A stretch of DNA of 9,263 nt from Clostridia bacterium. Its GTDB lineage: Bacteria > Bacillota > Clostridia > Christensenellales > Pumilibacteraceae. The first letter of the stretch is position 1. Each line of letters opens with the position of its first letter. The stretch covers positions 1-9,263 of the forward strand of contig JAFTMM010000047.1 of assembly GCA_017452405.1 (NCBI GenBank). Reading direction: 5' to 3'. Under the pieces are notes generated by a model. It was not told the DNA's origin and did no database searches. It saw only the letters and a program-made list of their open reading frames with translations. Below are positions 6,194 through 9,263 of this stretch, in pieces. The translations under genes and the position numbers were made by a program.

Positions 6194-7057
6194 ATGAAAG
6201 ATATTTCATTTGGACAAGTTTATCCCGTTCAGTCGCCTGTGCATAGAATGGACGCGCGGACCAAACTTATCATTACGATAGCGTACGTCGTAATGCTCTT
6301 TTTTGCGAGCAGTTTTATCGTGTTCGGCATTATTGCGTTTGCGCTTCTTCTCGTTATATTTGCCTCGCGCGTACCCCTCCTTAAAGTACTCAGAAGCATA
6401 AGGTTTATTATCTTCCTGCTTATTTTTACTTTTATTATTACCGTCTTGCTCAACAAGGGTATGGGCGCAGAAGCGGAGATAGCGACTTACGGCTATTACC
6501 TCTCTTTCGGACCGTTCACCATTTGCGGAACAGGACTGCTCAACGCAGGCAAGCTGTCTACAAGACTAATATTAATAGTAGTCGGACCTACCATGCTGAC
6601 GCTGACTACCACGCCTATGGAGCTGACCGAAGCGATAGCGTATCTGCTTGCGCCGTTAAAGCTTTTGCGCGTACCCGTGCACGAATTCGCTATGATAATG
6701 TCGCTAGCTCTCCGTCTTATCCCTACAATTATGGAGGAAACGGATAAGATCATGAACGCGCAGAAAGCGAGAGGCGCAAGTTTTGACCACGGTAATATTT
6801 TCAAACGGGCGGCGGCGCTCATTCCCGTACTCGTACCGCTGTTCGTCAATTCGCTCAAACGCTCGGAGGACATCAGCGACGCTATGGAATCGCGTTGCTA
6901 TCGTGGCGCAAAGGGCAGAACGAAAATGAAAAAACTCCGTTACCGCGTTTCGGATATTTTCGCGTATATCGTAGTGGCGGTATTCCTGTTCTTTATACTT
7001 CTCACCGCCTATAATTGGTGGAATTGGGCATGGGTGAGTATGATAACTTTTGTGTAG
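6194..7057 (+). CDS. ecfT: ECF transporter transmembrane component T
   Basis: This 287-residue integral membrane scaffold couples EcfA1/A2 ATP hydrolysis to S-component movement. Hydrophobic segments lie at about residues 24-57, 66-86, 120-137, 148-180 (partly amphipathic), 205-220 and 252-272. The N-terminus SPVHRMDARTKL (14-25) is the usual EcfT opening. The two coupling motifs that contact the ATPases are present: QKARGA (190-195) and the second, variant one, MESRCYRGAKGRT (231-243). The ATG at 6194 is preceded by AAGGA (6179-6183) at 10 nt; the in-frame GTG at 6146 lies inside the repeat and would add residues foreign to the family. It is separated from ecfA2 by 308 nt and from truA by 211 nt of repeat-rich DNA. 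No S component is nearby, consistent with a shared (group II) module. Confidence 0.93.
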   Translation: MKDISFGQVYPVQSPVHRMDARTKLIITIAYVVMLFFASSFIVFGIIAFALLLVIFASRVPLLKVLRSIRFIIFLLIFTFIITVLLNKGMGAEAEIATYGYYLSFGPFTICGTGLLNAGKLSTRLILIVVGPTMLTLTTTPMELTEAIAYLLAPLKLLRVPVHEFAMIMSLALRLIPTIMEETDKIMNAQKARGASFDHGNIFKRAAALIPVLVPLFVNSLKRSEDISDAMESRCYRGAKGRTKMKKLRYRVSDIFAYIVVAVFLFFILLTAYNWWNWAWVSMITFV

Positions 7058-7268
7058 GAGTGATGAAATCGGATAGCGCTTCGCTATGAATTGCACCTGC
7101 GGTGCATGAATTGCGCTCTTACGAGCGCATGAATTGATTTGCTCCGCAAATCATGAATTGCAACCGTAGGTTGCATTTCGGATAAAATTAATCCATAATG
7201 ACGCGCAAGCCCAATTCATGGAGCGAGCGGATAGCGAAGAGGCAATTTATTTAATCTATATTTAATCT
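7058..7268. other. 211-nt gap between ecfT and truA, structured non-coding
   Basis: No gene is visible. The first half is filled by a hairpin array (7073-7175). The second half carries an inverted copy of the array's linker (CAATTCATG, 7212-7220), a repeat of GCGGATAGCG-like sequence (7228-7236, compare 7071-7078), and the 11-bp tandem duplication reaching the truA start. A weak promoter-like pair, TTGCAT (7171-7176) and CATAAT (7194-7199) with 17-nt spacing, overlaps the last hairpin arm. Confidence 0.7.
7073..7175. repeat. tandem array of five hairpins with invariant ATGAATTG linker
   Basis: Five perfect stem-loops follow one another. They are ATAGCG-CTT-CGCTAT (7073-7087); TGCACC-TGC-GGTGCA (7092-7106); TGCGCTC-TTAC-GAGCGCA (7112-7129); TGATTTGC-TCC-GCAAATCA (7135-7153); and TGCAACC-GTA-GGTTGCA (7159-7175). 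Between consecutive hairpins the same 8 bases, ATGAATTG, occur at 7086, 7106, 7129 and 7153. Stem sequences are unrelated to each other, yet every stem pairs without a mismatch. I do not recognise a named family. Confidence 0.9.
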
Positions 7269-7270
7269 AT
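7249..7270 (+). repeat. 11-bp tandem duplication running into the truA start codon
   Basis: ATTTAATCTAT occurs twice in direct succession (7249-7259 and 7260-7270); the AT of the truA ATG is the last two bases of the second copy. No Shine-Dalgarno sequence is present in the duplicated region. Confidence 0.9.
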
Positions 7271-8009
7271 GCGATATAAAATAGTTTTACAATACGACGG
7301 TGGGGGATATCACGGTTGGCAGGCTCAACCGCACCAGCCTTTAACCGTCCAAAACGCAGTCGAAAACGCGGTGGAAAAGGTTCTCGAAAAGCGAGTTACC
7401 GTCACTGCAAGCGGACGAACGGACGAGGGCGTGCACGCTCTCGGTCAAGTCGCGCACTTCGACAGCGAAAAAGAATTGCCGTCAGAGCGCATGCTTTGGG
7501 CGATTAATCATTGGCTTCCCGAAGATATTCGGGTGGTTTTTTGCGAAAGGGTGAGTGATAACTTCGACGCGCGGAAGTCGGCAAAGCGCAAGACTTACGA
7601 GTACCGCATGTACGAGAGCGAAACCCCCAACCCCTTGCGCCGAACGCGCGAAGCCTTCGTAGGCGAAGTGGACGTAGAGAAAATGGACGAGGCTTCTAAA
7701 CTTTTTGTGGGCGTTAAAGACCTTGCCGGTTTCCGTTCGTCGGGCTCGTCGGCTAAGACTACGGTGAGAGAGATTTATTCTGCTTCGGTGACGAGAGAGG
7801 GCGGTAGCGTTATATTCAGAGTGACGGGTAGCGGGTTTTTATATAACACCGTTCGCATAATGGCAGGCGCGCTCATTCGCGTAGGGCAAGGGCGCATGGA
7901 CAAGGGCGTTATCGAGCAGGCTTTGGCTTGCGGAGACAGACGTCTCGTTCCCGATATTGCGCCGAGCTGTGGGCTTTATTTGAAAAACGTGGAATATTCT
8001 GCGGAATAA
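7269..8009 (+). CDS. truA: tRNA pseudouridine(38-40) synthase
   Basis: This 246-residue cytoplasmic enzyme isomerises uridines 38-40 in the anticodon stem-loop of many tRNAs. The catalytic Asp52 lies in SGRTDEGVHA (48-57). The N-terminal YDGGGYHGWQAQ (9-20), the central NFDARKSAKRKTYEY (98-112) and the C-terminal GSGFLYNTVRIMAG (187-200) are standard TruA motifs, and the length is normal. The start at 7269 is forced: an in-frame TAA lies at 7263-7265 and the next Met is at residue 75. There is no Shine-Dalgarno sequence before it, which is odd for a housekeeping gene. The TATATT at 7257-7262 is spaced so that it could serve as a -10 for a leaderless transcript, but no matching -35 is seen. 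truA commonly follows ecfT in Bacillota; here ftsH, not rplM-rpsI, comes next. Confidence 0.95.
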   Translation: MRYKIVLQYDGGGYHGWQAQPHQPLTVQNAVENAVEKVLEKRVTVTASGRTDEGVHALGQVAHFDSEKELPSERMLWAINHWLPEDIRVVFCERVSDNFDARKSAKRKTYEYRMYESETPNPLRRTREAFVGEVDVEKMDEASKLFVGVKDLAGFRSSGSSAKTTVREIYSASVTREGGSVIFRVTGSGFLYNTVRIMAGALIRVGQGRMDKGVIEQALACGDRRLVPDIAPSCGLYLKNVEYSAE

Positions 8010-8054
8010 TTGCGACTATAAGCCGTGATATAAGCAAAAAAGCCTTAAAAACAG

Positions 8055-8084
8055 TTGTAATTTTTTTAATAGCTGTGCTATAAT
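8055..8084 (+). promoter_or_regulatory. ftsH promoter with extended -10
   Basis: TTGTAA (8055-8060) is separated by 18 nt from a perfect TATAAT (8079-8084), preceded by TGC (8076-8078) as an extended -10. The predicted start is near 8091, giving a leader of about 25 nt that contains the ribosome binding site GGAGA (8105-8109). ftsH is therefore probably transcribed independently of truA. Confidence 0.75.
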
Positions 8085-8096
8085 AATAAAGCACAG
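8073..8096. promoter_or_regulatory. inverted repeat straddling the ftsH -10, candidate operator
   Basis: CTGTGCT (8073-8079) and AGCACAG (8090-8096) form a perfect 7-bp dyad separated by 10 nt. It encloses the -10 hexamer and reaches the predicted transcription start, the position expected for a repressor site. Which regulator might bind is unknown to me. It could also form a weak hairpin with an A/T-only loop. Confidence 0.45.
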
Positions 8097-8115
8097 TCAA
8101 AATCGGAGAATTATA

Positions 8116-9263
8116 TTGAAATCAAGAACAAAGGGTTTAATAGGATTATTAGCATTCGTTGCGATCTTAGCAGTCGTGACGATTATTCTTGTTTTTGTTG
8201 TAAATCGTACCGAGGAAGTTAAGAGTCAAAAATTCTTTGACGATTATCTTTACGCGCATAACGTAAAGACCGATACGTTGGTTATCAACAACGATACCTG
8301 GAATTTTGAATCGGGCACTCAGAAATACGTAGTTTATCTTTACAACACCAACAACAGCGATCAGGAAAAACTCGACAACTATAACTACGGCGTTCAGCTT
8401 GCTAAAGATCTTGCCGCGCTTGCAGACGAAGAAGGTGCGGATTTGACCGCGATCAATCAGCGCTGGCAGGAGTACGTTGACAAGACCGCAAGCTATAATA
8501 TCCATATCGATTCTACTTACGACGACTGGGCAGAAAAGGGCGTCGTTATCGATGCGAAGAAAACCAACCGTTATACCGTTTCGATTATGGATTATCTGTA
8601 TCCTATCGCAATGGTCGTGCTTCTCGTTATCTTTATGATAATGATATTCCGCTCCATGCGTGGCGGTGGAAACGTGGCAAGCGACTTCGGTAAGTCCAAG
8701 GCGAGCGCGCAGTCCTCGCTCAAGGTCCGCTTTACCGACGTTGCCGGCGCAGAGGAGGAAAAGGAAGAACTTGCGGAAATCGTGGACTTCCTCAAAACTC
8801 CCGGTAAGTTCGCAGGCGTAGGCGCAAGAGTTCCCAGAGGCGTACTTCTCGTAGGCCCTCCGGGTACGGGTAAAACGCTGTTTGCTAAAGCGGTAGCAGG
8901 CGAGGCTAACGTGCCTTTCTTCTCCATTTCTGGTTCGGACTTCGTAGAGATGTTCGTCGGCGTGGGCGCTAGCCGTGTGCGCGATCTCTTTGCGCAGGCT
9001 AAGAAGAATCAGCCTTGCATTATCTTTATTGACGAAATAGACGCAGTAGGTCGTCAGCGTGGCGCAGGTCTTGGCGGTGGTCACGAAGAAAGAGAACAGA
9101 CGCTTAACCAGCTCCTCGTACAGATGGACGGTTTCGAGTCCAACGAAGCGATTATCGTAATGGCGGCGACTAACCGCGCGGATATTCTCGATCCCGCTCT
9201 TATGCGTCCGGGCAGATTTGACAGACAGATTTACGTTCACGTTCCCGACGTTCGCGGACGTGA
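8116..9263 (+). CDS. ftsH: ATP-dependent zinc metalloprotease FtsH, N-terminal part
   Basis: The first 382 residues of a membrane-anchored AAA+ protease are present; the frame is open at the right edge. There is a membrane segment at about residues 8-29, an extracytoplasmic domain (30-157), a second membrane segment (158-178), then the AAA module. Walker A is GPPGTGKT (247-254), the aromatic pore loop is EMFVGVG (278-284), and Walker B is IIFIDE (302-307). The second region of homology runs to RPGRFDR (364-370), with arginine fingers at 364 and 367. The zinc-binding HEXXH protease site would lie beyond the window. The start is a TTG at 8116, with GGAGA (8105-8109) 6 nt upstream and the membrane segment at the expected distance; no ATG or GTG fits. 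FtsH degrades misassembled membrane proteins and some regulators. The extracytoplasmic domain is noticeably longer than in E. coli FtsH. Confidence 0.95.
   Translation, partial: MKSRTKGLIGLLAFVAILAVVTIILVFVVNRTEEVKSQKFFDDYLYAHNVKTDTLVINNDTWNFESGTQKYVVYLYNTNNSDQEKLDNYNYGVQLAKDLAALADEEGADLTAINQRWQEYVDKTASYNIHIDSTYDDWAEKGVVIDAKKTNRYTVSIMDYLYPIAMVVLLVIFMIMIFRSMRGGGNVASDFGKSKASAQSSLKVRFTDVAGAEEEKEELAEIVDFLKTPGKFAGVGARVPRGVLLVGPPGTGKTLFAKAVAGEANVPFFSISGSDFVEMFVGVGASRVRDLFAQAKKNQPCIIFIDEIDAVGRQRGAGLGGGHEEREQTLNQLLVQMDGFESNEAIIVMAATNRADILDPALMRPGRFDRQIYVHVPDVRGR

Noticed and set aside
5986..6195. - strand open frame containing RSFDKLRMT
   Set aside because: This peptide is the translation of a dispersed intergenic repeat and is often miscalled as a gene.
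7073..7175. CRISPR-like array
   Set aside because: The conserved unit is only 8 nt and the intervening sequences are themselves perfect palindromes of 15-20 nt, unlike spacers; no cas genes are present.
8035..8072. Terminator after truA
   Set aside because: Only A/T-rich partial pairing (TTAAAAA with TTTTTAA) is present, without a GC-containing stem; the T-run lies inside the ftsH promoter spacer.
8073..8096. HrcA CIRCE operator at the ftsH promoter
   Set aside because: CIRCE is TTAGCACTC-N9-GAGTGCTAA; here both the arm sequence and the spacer length differ.
8167..9240. Long - strand open frame (about 357 residues) opposite ftsH
   Set aside because: The + strand frame encodes unmistakable FtsH motifs; the antisense frame has no family features and arises from codon composition.

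Overview
The window looks like a chromosomal segment from an anaerobic, probably gut-associated member of the Clostridia (Bacillota). The main pointers are a group II ECF transporter module in the Bacillota order ecfA1-ecfA2-ecfT-truA, a BspA-type leucine-rich-repeat protein, a Gram-positive style signal peptidase I, and intergenic repeats of a kind I associate with gut Clostridia. No phage, insertion sequence, CRISPR array, tRNA or rRNA is visible. The taxonomic call is an inference from gene content.

Layout. Positions 1-570 hold the C-terminal part of a BspA-like repeat protein on the + strand. It converges on a DUF5677-like protein of unknown function (617-1690, - strand), and the two share a bidirectional hairpin terminator (579-618). 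A 189-bp divergent promoter region (1691-1879) follows. Both genes leaving it have near-consensus promoters so close to their ATG that the mRNAs should be leaderless or almost so. On the + strand, a compact run follows: an alpha/beta-hydrolase-like protein (1880-3505) with glycine in place of the nucleophilic serine, signal peptidase I (3516-4187), and the two ECF ATPases ecfA1 (4204-5037) and ecfA2 (5022-5885, 16-nt overlap).

The usually tight ECF cluster is then interrupted twice. Positions 5886-6193, before ecfT (6194-7057), carry a mosaic of hairpin repeats. Positions 7058-7268, between ecfT and truA (7269-8009), carry a striking array of five perfect hairpins. Their stems all differ, but they are joined by an invariant 8-nt linker, ATGAATTG. 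The truA start codon lies within an 11-bp tandem duplication and has no Shine-Dalgarno sequence. An ftsH gene with its own extended -10 promoter starts at a TTG codon (8116) and runs off the right edge.

How the genes fit together: EcfA1, EcfA2 and EcfT form the shared energising module for vitamin and micronutrient uptake; no substrate-binding S component is present, so those must be encoded elsewhere. Signal peptidase I and FtsH serve envelope protein processing and quality control, and TruA modifies tRNA. The most unusual material is non-coding: the constant-linker, variable-stem hairpin array and the leaderless divergent promoter pair.
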